From: Pseudaquabacterium terrae
GTDB taxonomy: Bacteria > Pseudomonadota > Gammaproteobacteria > Burkholderiales > Burkholderiaceae_C
Assembly (NCBI RefSeq): GCF_013266755.1
Contig: NZ_JABRWJ010000001.1
Span: 992,001-1,056,000 of the forward strand
Direction: 5' to 3'
DNA: 64,000 nt
Within the stretch, counting starts at the first letter, position 1, and the number at the start of each line of letters is the position of its first letter. Made by a program: the position numbers and the translations under genes. The notes beneath the pieces are model-generated. The model searched no databases. It saw only the letters and a list, made by a program, of their open reading frames with translations, and had not been told where the DNA came from. Of the stretch, positions 9,647-19,542 are shown in pieces.

Positions 9647-12040
9647 TTACGGACCACTCGGGTCGGCGATCGGGGGCGGCACGCCGTGCGGATCGCGCAG
9701 CAGCCGGTACCCGGGGATATTGTCCTTCAACACCTGCAGCGCATTGGAGCCCAGCCGGGAGAGCCCGACCAGCTCGAGTTGCAAGGACAGTTGCGTGGTT
9801 GCGCGGTTGCGGGCGGTCGACTGCCGTTCGGCGACGAGGCGGCCGATCCAGCAGCCGGCGTCGTACTCGACACCGGCGATCAGCCCCGTCATGCGGCTGT
9901 CCTGCAGGCTGTAGTTCAAGCGGCCGACCGCATACAGCGTTCCGCCGCAGCCGCCGGACGCACCGACCGGCCGCGCCGTGCCGCGGTAGATCGGCCATTG
10001 CCAGCCGACGCCCAGCTGCTCGGACAGCCCGCGCGTCAGCAGGTAGTTCGCGCTGATCGTGCGGAACGGCCCCGGCTGGTACAGCACCGTGGCATTCGAA
10101 CGCACGGTGCGGCGCGTATCGGGGTTGTATTCGAACGCCGCATCGAGCGTCCAACCGGGCAGCAGCGAGGTTGCGCCGTCGAGCAGCAGGTTCGAGACGC
10201 GGCTCGTCAGCGGCTGGCCGGCCGGCGGCACGGTGACGCGCTGGTCGCGGAACAGCAGCCGCTGCGCCAGGCCGAGCCGCAGCAGCTCGGCGCCGCTGGC
10301 CGCATGCACCAGGCGCGTGACGACGCCTGCGGTCAGCTGGTGCGCATCGGCGACACGGTCGATGCCGGAGAAGGTCTTGTCGTCGAACAGCGTGACGACG
10401 TTGAAGTCGCGGTCGGCGGAATCGAAGTTCGGCAGCCGGCTCTGGTCGCGGTAGGGCGTGTTGGCGTACAGCAGCCGCGGCTCCAGCGTCTGCCGCATCG
10501 CCTGACCGAACCAGCGGCTGGGCCGCTCGAAGACCATGCCACCCTCGGTGCTGTAGGTCGGGATGACGCGGCTCGCGTGTCTCGCGCCGTCGCTCATCGG
10601 CTGGTCGGTCGCGTAGCTCGCGGCGTTCAGCGTCAGCTTCGGCGTCAGCCACCAGCCGGCGCTGCCGAAGCGGCGGCTCACCTGCCCCAGCGCATGCGCG
10701 CGCCAGCCGGTCAGCGCATCGTCCTTGACGCCACCGACGCTCGGGCGGGTGAAGCGGTTGAGCTCGGTTTCGAGCACGCCGTGCAGCCGACCCGGCAGCG
10801 TCGGCTCGAGCCGCAGCCCGAGCTGCGGGCTGCGCTGGTAGGGCGCGACGATCGCCGCGGTGGGGTCCTTGGCGGTCAGCACCTGCCAGTTCAACAGCCG
10901 CGCGTAGGCCAGGCCCGGGCCGAAAGGCGTCTGCAGCACGCGCTCGCCCTGCACGTCCAGTGGCAGCAGGCGCGGCGTGAAGCTGTGGATCTGCTTCGGG
11001 AAGTCTTCCCAGTAGGCGTCGTCGGAGACGCGGAACAGAAAGGCCTTGTAGCGCCAGTCGGCGCGGTTGCCGTCGTGTTCGAAGGTCCACGCGTGCCGCG
11101 AGCGCTCTGCCACGCGGTCGCGCGGCAGCAGGTGCAGCTGCAGCTGCCCGCTGTCATGCAGCTCGAGGTAGCGGAACTGCGCCGTGCCGGCGAGGCCACG
11201 CCGGGTCAGCAGCGTCGGCGTGAAGGTGGCGTCGCGGTTGGGCGCGATGTTCCAGTAGTACGGCACGCCGAACTCGAAGCCGCTGCGGCTCGACAGCCCG
11301 ATGTCGGGCGGCAGCCAGCCGGTCTTGCGGTCGTCGCTGAGCGGAAAGCTCAGCACCGGCGCGCCGAGGATCGGCACGCCGAGGAAGCGCAGCACCGCGC
11401 CTTCGGCCAGGCCCTCGTTGGCCTCCATGTCGAGCCGGATCCGGCTGGTCGTCAACAGCCAGTCGGGATCCTGCGAGCCGTCGCGCGGGCAGCTCGAGTA
11501 CAGCGCGTTGGTCAGCCGCGAGCGCGACGAATCGATGAAGTCGACGCGATCGGCACGCCCGCCCGAGCCGAGCTGCAGGAATTCGAACTCCGGCTGCAGG
11601 AAAAAGCCTTCGAAGCGCTGCACCTTCAGCTGCAGCTCGGGACCGCGGTAGATGCTGCCTTCGCGCTCGATGCGCACCTGCCCGCGGGCGACCGCCAGGT
11701 CCTCCGGGCTGTCGTAGGTCAGCCGGTCGGCGCGGATGAAGGTGCCGGCGCGGCGGAACTGAACGTCGCCTTCGGCGACGGCGTCGAGGTCGGGCCGGGC
11801 GCGCAGCTCGTCGGCCTGCAGGAGGATCGGCCGCTGGCGCACCTGGTCGCCGCGCGGTGTCGGTGTGAGCTGAGTCGAGGGCTTCAGCGCCATCGGCGCC
11901 AGCGGCGCCGATGGGGCCGGCACCGGAACCGGCGCTTGCGCGCGCGCGCCCGCGGCGGCCAGCGCCAGCACCGCCAGCGGCACGGCGTGCAGGCTCAGGC
12001 GGCAGGAACGGCGCAACGAGGGACGGATGCGGGCGGGCAA
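9647..12040 (-). CDS. lptD: LPS-assembly outer membrane protein LptD
   Basis: About 797 residues with a signal peptide (AVLALAAAGARAQA). A periplasmic OstA-like domain (ILLQADELRARPDLDAVAEG, FIRADRLTYDS) is followed by a large beta-barrel domain with WLPPDIG and PYYWNIAPN. With LptE it inserts lipopolysaccharide into the outer leaflet. No ATG is available at the N-terminus. The TTG at 12040 gives a normal signal peptide and length; TTG at 12016 or a GTG further in are alternatives, and the open frame upstream to 12802 is only the shadow of amgK. The gene is followed by surA and diverges from amgK. Confidence 0.9.
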   Translation of the reverse strand: MPARIRPSLRRSCRLSLHAVPLAVLALAAAGARAQAPVPVPAPSAPLAPMALKPSTQLTPTPRGDQVRQRPILLQADELRARPDLDAVAEGDVQFRRAGTFIRADRLTYDSPEDLAVARGQVRIEREGSIYRGPELQLKVQRFEGFFLQPEFEFLQLGSGGRADRVDFIDSSRSRLTNALYSSCPRDGSQDPDWLLTTSRIRLDMEANEGLAEGAVLRFLGVPILGAPVLSFPLSDDRKTGWLPPDIGLSSRSGFEFGVPYYWNIAPNRDATFTPTLLTRRGLAGTAQFRYLELHDSGQLQLHLLPRDRVAERSRHAWTFEHDGNRADWRYKAFLFRVSDDAYWEDFPKQIHSFTPRLLPLDVQGERVLQTPFGPGLAYARLLNWQVLTAKDPTAAIVAPYQRSPQLGLRLEPTLPGRLHGVLETELNRFTRPSVGGVKDDALTGWRAHALGQVSRRFGSAGWWLTPKLTLNAASYATDQPMSDGARHASRVIPTYSTEGGMVFERPSRWFGQAMRQTLEPRLLYANTPYRDQSRLPNFDSADRDFNVVTLFDDKTFSGIDRVADAHQLTAGVVTRLVHAASGAELLRLGLAQRLLFRDQRVTVPPAGQPLTSRVSNLLLDGATSLLPGWTLDAAFEYNPDTRRTVRSNATVLYQPGPFRTISANYLLTRGLSEQLGVGWQWPIYRGTARPVGASGGCGGTLYAVGRLNYSLQDSRMTGLIAGVEYDAGCWIGRLVAERQSTARNRATTQLSLQLELVGLSRLGSNALQVLKDNIPGYRLLRDPHGVPPPIADPSGP

Positions 12041-12146
12041 GACGATCCGGAAGGCGCGGCAGTTGCGCGTGTGAAAGTGCGCGTTGGGGGATGGCGGACG
12101 GCGGGCGTCGGGGGTGGCCCCGGCGCGGCCCAGCGCGGCCGATTCG

Positions 12147-12161
12147 TAGAATCGATCGATT
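12147..12161 (+). promoter_or_regulatory. Candidate amgK promoter with overlapping palindrome
   Basis: TAGAAT (12147-12152), a recurrent -10-like hexamer in this window, is overlapped by a perfect 12-bp palindrome AATCGATCGATT (12150-12161). It lies in the 156-base divergent gap between lptD and amgK, about 45 bases before the amgK ATG. The palindrome could be an operator or chance. Confidence 0.4.
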
Positions 12162-12196
12162 ATCCACGAGGGCCTCAGCGCTCGGTTGTGCCCCGC

Positions 12197-13258
12197 ATGT
12201 CCGCTTCCCCTGCACCGATTTCCTGGCCGAGCGCCGACCGCGAAGCCGCCTTTCAGCGCTGGATCACGCCGCTGTGCGCCGAGCACCGGCTCGAGCTCAC
12301 GAGCCTCGAGCCGGCCTCGGCGGATGCCAGCTTCCGCCGCTATTTCCGGTTGCACGGGCCCGAGCGCTCGCTGATCGTGATGGACGCCCCGCCGCCGCTG
12401 GAAGACGTGCGGCCCTTCGTCGACATCGCCCAGCGCATCCTCGCGGCCGGGCTGCATGCGCCCGTTGTGCTGGCCTGCGACGCAGACGCCGGCTTCCTGC
12501 TGCTGGCCGACCTCGGCCGCACGCTCTACCTCGATGCGCTGCAACAGGCCGATGCCCCGGCCGCGGACCAGCTGATGCGCGGCGCCGTGGCCGCGCTGGT
12601 GCAGTTCCAGCGCCAGGTCGACCCGGGCGGCCTGCCGGCCTACGACGAAGCGCTGCTGCAGCGCGAGATGGCGCTGTTCCCCGACTGGTGCGTCGAGCGC
12701 GAATACGGCATCACCTGGAACGACGCACAACGCGCGCAGTGGAACCGGCTGACGGGGCTGCTGGTGCGCAGCGCACTGGCGCAGCCGCAGGTCGCCGTGC
12801 ACCGCGACTGGATGCCGCGCAACCTGATGGTCGCCGAGCCGAACCCGGGCATCCTCGACTTCCAGGACGCCGTGCGCGGCCCGGTGACCTACGACATCGC
12901 CTCGCTGCTGCGCGATGCCTTCGTCTCGTGGGACGAGGAGCGCGAGATCGACTGGGCGGCGCGCTGGTGGCAGCAGGCGCGCTCAGCGGGCGTGTTCGGC
13001 GAGCACCCGATGGCCGATGACTTCGGCGAGTGCTGGCGCGCGCTCGAATGGATGGGCCTGCAGCGCCACCTGAAGGTGCTGGGCATCTTCTGCCGCCTGA
13101 AGCACCGCGACGGCAAGCCGCGCTACAGCGCCGACCTCGGCCGCTTCTTCGCCTATGCGACGCGCGTCGCACTGCGCTACCGGGAACTCAAGCCGTTGAT
13201 TGCGCTGCTCGAGCCGATGACCGGACCGCTGACGGCGACCGGGTTCACGATGCGTTGA
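12197..13258 (+). CDS. amgK: N-acetylmuramate/N-acetylglucosamine kinase AmgK-like
   Basis: A 353-residue APH-superfamily sugar kinase. It carries DASFRRYFRL near the N-terminus, the Brenner catalytic motif HRDWMPRNLMV and the metal motif ILDFQDAV. The divergent position next to lptD and the sequence style match AmgK, which phosphorylates MurNAc at the anomeric position for peptidoglycan recycling into UDP-MurNAc. In this family murU, the nucleotidyltransferase, usually follows; here a convergent LysR gene follows and overlaps the end by 14 bases. Assignment to AmgK rather than another APH kinase rests on context and overall similarity. Confidence 0.82.
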   Translation: MSASPAPISWPSADREAAFQRWITPLCAEHRLELTSLEPASADASFRRYFRLHGPERSLIVMDAPPPLEDVRPFVDIAQRILAAGLHAPVVLACDADAGFLLLADLGRTLYLDALQQADAPAADQLMRGAVAALVQFQRQVDPGGLPAYDEALLQREMALFPDWCVEREYGITWNDAQRAQWNRLTGLLVRSALAQPQVAVHRDWMPRNLMVAEPNPGILDFQDAVRGPVTYDIASLLRDAFVSWDEEREIDWAARWWQQARSAGVFGEHPMADDFGECWRALEWMGLQRHLKVLGIFCRLKHRDGKPRYSADLGRFFAYATRVALRYRELKPLIALLEPMTGPLTATGFTMR

Positions 13259-14273
13259 GCGGCGCTGGCTGAGGCTGCACGGCGGCGGCCTGCTCGATCG
13301 GGCAGCCGGCGCAGGAACGCGTCTCGCAGCCGGCCGCGGCCAGCCACGGATCGCGGTCCTCGCCGCCGAAGACGCCAATCAGGAAATCGAGAAACGCCCG
13401 CGTGCGCGCCGGCACGTGCTTGCGTGTCGGCATCGCTGCCCACAGCGTCATCGAGAACAGCCCCCATTCGGGCAGGATGCGCTCCAGCGCATGCTCGAGC
13501 AGCGCGTCCTCGATCAGGAACGACGGCAAGCCGGCGATGCCCAGCCCGTGCAGCGCGGCGGCGTACATCGTGTCGGTGTGCGAGGTCGACAGCAGCGGCC
13601 GCTGCGGCACCAGCGTGACGATCTCGCCGGCCGGCTCGTCGTCGCCCCAATGGCCGCGGTGAAAACTGATGCCGCGCTGCAGCTCGGAAATCGGCGGCAG
13701 CAGCGTGTCGTGCTGCGCCAGCTCGCTCGGATGCTGCGGCCGGCCACGGCGGTCGAGGTACTCGGGCGATGCGCACAGGATCACCTCGGTGCGGGCCAGC
13801 CGGCGGGCGACGAAATCACCGCTTTCGAGCGGCTGACGCGCGCTGAAGAGGGTCAGGTCGAAGGCCTCGTCGAGCGTCTCGACCGGCCCCGGCGAATGCA
13901 GCTCGACCGTCACCTGCGGGTACTGCCTGTGAAAGCGCGGCAGGTGCTTGGCGAGCTGGTGCACGGCCAGCGCGGGCGGCACCAGCACGCGCAGGTGGCC
14001 GCGCGGGTCGGTGGTCGCGGCACCGGCCAGGGCCTCGGCTTCCTCGATCTCGCCGAGGATGCGGCGCGTGCGCTCGAGGAAGGCCTCGCCGACCTCGGTC
14101 AGCGCGATGCGCCGCGTGGTGCGGTTCAGCAGCCGCGCACCCAGGTGCGCCTCCAGGTCGGCCACCAGGCGGGTGACCACCGCCGGCGCCAGGTCGAGCG
14201 CACGGGCCGCGGCGGCAAAGCCGCCTTCGTCGATCACGCGGGCGAACACCCGCATTGCCTTGAGCTGGTCCAT
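13245..14273 (-). CDS. LysR-family transcriptional regulator (CrgA-like)
   Basis: A 342-residue regulator with an N-terminal winged HTH (MDQLKAMRVFARVIDEGGFAAAARALDLAP) and a substrate-binding domain (RGHLRVLVPPALAVHQLAKHL onward). It has an unusual C-terminal extension containing CETRSCAGC, a cysteine cluster beyond the normal LysR end. The 3' end overlaps amgK tail-to-tail by 14 bases. A perfect inverted repeat 51 bases upstream of its start is a likely autoregulatory operator. The regulated target is unknown; the divergent DUF4148 gene is the nearest candidate. Confidence 0.88.
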   Translation of the reverse strand: MDQLKAMRVFARVIDEGGFAAAARALDLAPAVVTRLVADLEAHLGARLLNRTTRRIALTEVGEAFLERTRRILGEIEEAEALAGAATTDPRGHLRVLVPPALAVHQLAKHLPRFHRQYPQVTVELHSPGPVETLDEAFDLTLFSARQPLESGDFVARRLARTEVILCASPEYLDRRGRPQHPSELAQHDTLLPPISELQRGISFHRGHWGDDEPAGEIVTLVPQRPLLSTSHTDTMYAAALHGLGIAGLPSFLIEDALLEHALERILPEWGLFSMTLWAAMPTRKHVPARTRAFLDFLIGVFGGEDRDPWLAAAGCETRSCAGCPIEQAAAVQPQPAPLNAS

Positions 14274-14282
14274 GGGCCGATT

Positions 14283-14340
14283 ATTCGCGGATTGGCAATG
14301 GCGCGTTGCTGGCGGAGGCATTTATTCGCGTTACGCGAAT
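14283..14340. promoter_or_regulatory. Probable LysR operator: ATTCGCG palindrome plus half-site
   Basis: ATTCGCG-TTA-CGCGAAT at 14324-14340 is a perfect 7-bp inverted repeat with a 3-base centre. The same half-site, within TTATTCGCG, recurs at 14281-14289, 41 bases away. Both lie in the 231-base gap upstream of the LysR gene. A full site plus a half-site is the usual LysR arrangement. No gene is visible in the gap beyond a 16-codon frame that was not accepted. Confidence 0.55.
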
Positions 14341-14384
14341 GCCTACAGTTCAACCCATGCCGGCCCCCCGGCGCGATCCGAGAC

Positions 14385-14400
14385 AGTGATCGAAGTCACC
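14385..14400. promoter_or_regulatory. Crp/Fnr-like site upstream of the DUF4148 gene
   Basis: AGTGA-TCGAAG-TCACC fits the TGTGA-N6-TCACA Crp consensus at 8 of 10 positions. It closely resembles the site at 23299-23314, sharing GTGATC and GTCACC. It lies about 105 bases before the DUF4148 start. Confidence 0.45.
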
Positions 14401-14504
14401 CGCACAGAGCGGAGCACTCACTCGTCGCAACAGGGACCGATTTCTACAGTGCACCCAGGCCGACGCAAGCAACCCGCCCGGCCCCCACCGACAGGAGTTT
14501 CACC

Positions 14505-14864
14505 ATGACCACCACCCGCTCCCTGCTGATCGCCACCGCCGTCGCCCTGGCTTCCGGCGCCGCGCTGGCCGACGACCCGACGCTGTATTCGATTCCCGCC
14601 TCGACGCACAGCCGCGCCGACGTGAAGGCCGAGGTGCTGATCGCCCGCGCCAACCACCAGCTGCTGCCCGCCGGCATGAGCGAAGGCGCGCCGAAGTCGC
14701 CGTCGGCACGGCCGGTCTTCGCGCTGGCGCGCTCCGCGGTGAAGGCCGACGTGCTCACCGCACGCGCCGAAGGCGGGCTGCTGCCGGCGGGCGAAGCGGC
14801 CGATGGCGCGGCGCGCGCCTCGTCGCGCCGCGCCGCCGACACGACGACCCTGGCGCGCCGCTAA
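14505..14864 (+). CDS. DUF4148-type secreted protein
   Basis: A 119-residue protein with a clear signal peptide (MTTTRSLLIATAVALASGAALA). The mature part contains two similar units of about 25 residues: RADVKAEVLIARANHQLLPAG (from 37) and RSAVKADVLTARAEGGLLPAG (from 76). R-x-x-V-K-A-(E/D)-V-L-x-A-R-A is the hallmark of the DUF4148 proteins abundant in Burkholderiales, whose function is unknown. A good ribosome-binding site (AGGAG) precedes the ATG. A Crp-like site lies upstream, suggesting nutrient or envelope-stress control. Confidence 0.8.
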   Translation: MTTTRSLLIATAVALASGAALADDPTLYSIPASTHSRADVKAEVLIARANHQLLPAGMSEGAPKSPSARPVFALARSAVKADVLTARAEGGLLPAGEAADGAARASSRRAADTTTLARR

Positions 14865-14868
14865 ACCG

Positions 14869-16344
<1,476 letters not shown>

Positions 16345-16390
16345 GGTGCTTGTGGCTCCACTGGGCGGGGGACCGCGGAGTTTAGGCCGG

Positions 16391-17257
16391 CTACGAATTG
16401 AGCGCACCGTGCGGGACAAGCCAGCGCGACAGCGTGGCGAGCACCTCGCGTTGCTCGGGCTCGTTGAAGATCTCGTGCGAGAAGCCGTCGTAGCGCTTGC
16501 TGAACACCACGTCGCGCGGCGCGGCGGCGGCGAAGGCATCGCTGCCGCGCGGCGCGACGCAACGGTCGGCGCCGGCGTACAGCAGTGCCGTCGGCAGCGT
16601 CCAGCGGGGTGCGGCCGCGCGCACGACCTCGCCGCCATCGACGATGAAGCGTGCCAGGCGCGGCGTCACGCGGTCGTGCACCAGCGGGTCCTCGACATAG
16701 GCGGCAACCACCGCCGGATCGCGCGACACCCAGGCCGGGTTCAGCCCGTTGTTGACCGCCAGGTTGGGCGCCAGCGGGCCGAGCAGCGCGAGCAGGCCCT
16801 TCTGGAAGGCGTTCATGCCCGGATCGAGCGCCGGCGACGACATCACCAGCGCCTCGACCGGTCGCCACCACGGCGCAGGCTGCGCCGCGAGCCCTTCGGC
16901 GACGAAGCGCCCGGCGATCAGCCCGCCCATGCTGTGCCCGAGCAGCACCAGCGGGCCCGGGCGCGCCTGCCGCAGCGCATCGATCACCCGCGCCAGGTCG
17001 TCGAGCAGGCTGTCGGGCGTCGCCATCGCGCCGCGCGCACCGCCGGATGCGCCGTGGCCGCGCTGGTCGTAGCCGATCACGTGCCAGGCGTTGGCATTCA
17101 GGTGCGCCGCGACATGCGCGTAGCGGCCGATGTGTTCGCCCAGGCCATGCACGATCAGCACGCTGCCGCGCGCGGCCGGCGCGCTGCCGGCGGCTGCGGC
17201 CAGCGCCCAGTGGCGCAGGTGCAGCGGCAGGCCGTCTTCGGTTTGCAGGGTTTGCAT
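16391..17257 (-). CDS. Alpha/beta hydrolase, monoacylglycerol-lipase-like
   Basis: A 288-residue serine hydrolase (Hydrolase_4/lysophospholipase group). The oxyanion segment is VLIVHGLGEHIGRY, followed by YDQRGHGASGG and the nucleophile elbow LLGHSMGG. The acid lies around YAGADRCVAP and the histidine in DGFSHEIFNE. No signal peptide is seen, so it is cytoplasmic. The closest known activity style is hydrolysis of monoacylglycerols or lysophospholipids. The start at MQTLQTEDG is chosen from homology; the frame stays open further upstream without support. Confidence 0.85.
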   Translation of the reverse strand: MQTLQTEDGLPLHLRHWALAAAAGSAPAARGSVLIVHGLGEHIGRYAHVAAHLNANAWHVIGYDQRGHGASGGARGAMATPDSLLDDLARVIDALRQARPGPLVLLGHSMGGLIAGRFVAEGLAAQPAPWWRPVEALVMSSPALDPGMNAFQKGLLALLGPLAPNLAVNNGLNPAWVSRDPAVVAAYVEDPLVHDRVTPRLARFIVDGGEVVRAAAPRWTLPTALLYAGADRCVAPRGSDAFAAAAPRDVVFSKRYDGFSHEIFNEPEQREVLATLSRWLVPHGALNS

Positions 17258-17326
17258 CGGGCCGCAGTGTAGGCAGCGGCGGCACCGCCGCCAGCCGGGG
17301 CGCACCCGAGTCACGGCTGCAGAATC

Positions 17327-17344
17327 GGCCAACCCCTGTTGGCC
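17327..17344 (+). promoter_or_regulatory. 7-bp hairpin just upstream of a LysR start codon
   Basis: GGCCAAC-CCCT-GTTGGCC is a perfect stem-loop ending 6 bases before the ATG at 17351. It covers the place where a ribosome-binding site would be. It may be an operator or an RNA structure that limits translation of the regulator. Confidence 0.4.
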
Positions 17345-17350
17345 GCCGTC

Positions 17351-18238
17351 ATGCGCCTCAAGCACATCGAAGTCTTCAACGCGATCATGCTGACCGGCAG
17401 CGCCAGCGCCGCGGCGCGGCTGCTGCACGTCTCGCAGCCGGCGATCACGCAGGCGCTGCAGCATGCCGAGCTGCAGCTGGGTTATGCGCTCTTCACGCGC
17501 CAGCGCAACCGGCTGGTCGCGACACGCGAGGCGCAGGCGCTGTACCCCGAGGTGCAAGGGCTGATGTCGCAGCTCGAATCGGTGCGGCGCCTCGCGCTCG
17601 CGCTGGGCAGCGGCGCGGACAGCCCACTGCGCATCCTGATCGTGCCGTCACTCGCCGTGCATGCGCTGCCGGCGGCGCTGCAGCGCTTCCGCAAGCGCCA
17701 CCCGGACATGCCGGTGTCGATCCAGACGCTGCACACGCGCGAGATCGTGCGCGCGATTGCCTTGCAGGAAGGTGATGTCGGCATCGTCTACGGCAGCCTG
17801 CCGCACCCGGCGCTGCACGAGGAGGTCGTCGCCACCGGGCGGCTGGTCTGCGTCTCGCCGGTCGCCACGCCGCGGGCCGACCGGCGCCAGACCGTCGCGC
17901 TGGAGGAGCTGCTGCGTGCGCCCTTCATTCGCATCGACGAGCGCGATCCGCTCGGCGCGATGCTGGCCGACCAGTGGACGCGGCTGGGCCTCGCGCCGCG
18001 CGCCGGCATCACGGTGCAGACCCACCACATCGCGATGGTGCTGGCCGAGCAGGGCTTCGGGCCGGCGATCATCGATTCGTTCACCGCGCGCGCCGGCCAA
18101 GGCGATCGGCTGCATGTGCGCACGCTGCTGCCCGAGGTGCCGGTGGAGGTGCGCGCGCTGCTGCCGCAGGGCCAGCGCTCGACGCGGCCGGTGGCCGACT
18201 TCATCGCCGCGTTCCGCGCGGTGACGGCGGACACGTGA
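17351..18238 (+). CDS. LysR-family transcriptional regulator
   Basis: A 295-residue LysR protein with an N-terminal HTH (MRLKHIEVFNAIMLTGSASAAARLLHVSQPAITQALQ) and a C-terminal effector domain (LRILIVPSLAVHALPAALQRF). The SQPAITQAL recognition helix resembles that of regulators of amino-acid catabolism. It converges on the D-amino-acid dehydrogenase gene with a 12-base gap, so it may regulate the 18.2-21.2 kb amino-acid cluster. ATG at 17351 is preferred over an in-frame TTG at 17339 that lies inside the hairpin. Confidence 0.88.
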   Translation: MRLKHIEVFNAIMLTGSASAAARLLHVSQPAITQALQHAELQLGYALFTRQRNRLVATREAQALYPEVQGLMSQLESVRRLALALGSGADSPLRILIVPSLAVHALPAALQRFRKRHPDMPVSIQTLHTREIVRAIALQEGDVGIVYGSLPHPALHEEVVATGRLVCVSPVATPRADRRQTVALEELLRAPFIRIDERDPLGAMLADQWTRLGLAPRAGITVQTHHIAMVLAEQGFGPAIIDSFTARAGQGDRLHVRTLLPEVPVEVRALLPQGQRSTRPVADFIAAFRAVTADT

Positions 18239-18250
18239 CGCCGGAGCGGA

Positions 18251-19537
18251 TCAGGCCGGCTCGACGCTGAAGGGCCGCGTCTCGATCGCGGCATGGCGGC
18301 CGCTCATCAAATCCGTTATCAGCGCGGCTGAACCGCCGGCCAGCGTCAAGCCGAGCGCACCGTGGCCGGCGTTGAGCCACAGCCCCGGCCAGCGCGTCGC
18401 GCCGACCAGCGGCCGCCCGCCCGGCGTCGCCGGCCGCAGCCCCGCCCACGGCTGCGGGTCGACGAAGCGGCAGGCGCCGGGAAAGGTCTCGCGCACGGCA
18501 TCGCACAGCGCGGCGATGCGGCGCGGGTCGATGCGCCGGTCCAGGCCGCACAGCTCGGCAAAGCCGGCGACGCGCAACTGCTCGCCCAGCCGCGCGTAGA
18601 CCAGCTTGCGCCCCTGGTCGGTGACGCTGGCGCGCGGCGCCACCGCGGCATCGACCACCGGCAGCGTGATGCTGTAGCCGCGGATCGGCTCGATCGCCGG
18701 CGCCCAGCCCAGCGGCTGCAGCAGCTCGGCGCAGGCCGGCCCGGCGGCCAGCACGAACTGATCGGCCTCGAGGGTCCGCCCGGCCAGCCGCAGCGCGACG
18801 ACCCGTCCGCCGCGCAGCTCGAAGCCGAGCGCCGGGCTGCCGAAACAGCGCGTGGCGCCGCTCGCGTCGACCAGCGCCTGCGCCAGCAGCGAGGCATCGA
18901 TGACTTCCTCGTCGGCCGTCCAGACACCGAACGCAATCGGCCCGCCGCCGGCCGCCGCGCTGGCGCCGAGCGCCGGCTCGAGCGCCCGGCATTCGTCGGC
19001 ATTCACCACGCGCTGCGTGCAGCCGAGCGCGCGCTGCCATGCGAGCTGGCGTTCGACCGCGGCCCGGGCCGCCGCATCGCGGTACAGCACCAGCTTGCCC
19101 GGCTGGCGGTGCAACGCGGCGCCGGCGATGCCGGGCTGCTCGGCCAGCCAGCGCTGCAGCGTCGTGCGGCTCAGGCCCGACAGCGCGAGCAGCGCGGCGG
19201 TCGTGCGGCGCACCTCGCTCCAGCGGCAGGCGGCGACGAACGCGGCGAGCCAGCGCAGGTGGGCGGCCTCCGGGCGCGGCCGCCAGCGCAGCGGGCTGTC
19301 GTCCGACAGCAGCCAGCCCGGCAGCGCACGCAGCGCCGCCGGTGTCGCCAGCGGCTCGACATAGCTGTAGCTCAGCTGCGCGCCATTGGCCCGGCTTTCG
19401 CCGAGGCCCGGCGCCGGCCGCGCATCGACCAGCGTGACCTGCCAGCCCTCGCGCGCCAGCGCATACGCGGTGGCCGCGCCGACGATGCCGGCGCCGACGA
19501 TGCAGACCGTGCGGCCGCGCGGCGTCGCGTGGGTCAT
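18251..19537 (-). CDS. FAD-dependent D-amino-acid dehydrogenase (DadA-like)
   Basis: A 428-residue DAO-family flavoprotein. The Rossmann FAD motif VCIVGAGIVGAATAYALAREG is at the N-terminus, and the C-terminal FAD segment WLNAGHGALGLTLAGGSA matches DadA. It should oxidatively deaminate D-amino acids to 2-oxo acids, passing electrons to the respiratory chain. It follows the racemase-like gene by 5 bases and the GltI-like binding-protein gene beyond it. The three form a probable operon for uptake, racemisation and oxidation of acidic or other D/L amino acids. Specificity cannot be read from the sequence. Confidence 0.87.
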   Translation of the reverse strand: MTHATPRGRTVCIVGAGIVGAATAYALAREGWQVTLVDARPAPGLGESRANGAQLSYSYVEPLATPAALRALPGWLLSDDSPLRWRPRPEAAHLRWLAAFVAACRWSEVRRTTAALLALSGLSRTTLQRWLAEQPGIAGAALHRQPGKLVLYRDAAARAAVERQLAWQRALGCTQRVVNADECRALEPALGASAAAGGGPIAFGVWTADEEVIDASLLAQALVDASGATRCFGSPALGFELRGGRVVALRLAGRTLEADQFVLAAGPACAELLQPLGWAPAIEPIRGYSITLPVVDAAVAPRASVTDQGRKLVYARLGEQLRVAGFAELCGLDRRIDPRRIAALCDAVRETFPGACRFVDPQPWAGLRPATPGGRPLVGATRWPGLWLNAGHGALGLTLAGGSAALITDLMSGRHAAIETRPFSVEPA

Positions 19538-19542
19538 GCCGG

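Noticed and set aside
12041-12802. Upstream extension of the lptD frame
   Set aside because: It is antisense to amgK and lacks signal-peptide or LptD similarity; the frame stays open only because of high GC.
8273-13258. A 1661-codon open frame on the plus strand across rsmA, surA and lptD
   Set aside because: It is antisense to three genes with clear homology and reads as low-complexity Arg/Gln/Ala sequence. Only its end, from 12197, is real (amgK).
14339-14389. 16-codon frame starting ATGCCTACAG in the LysR/DUF4148 gap
   Set aside because: No ribosome-binding site, and it overlaps the operator palindrome.
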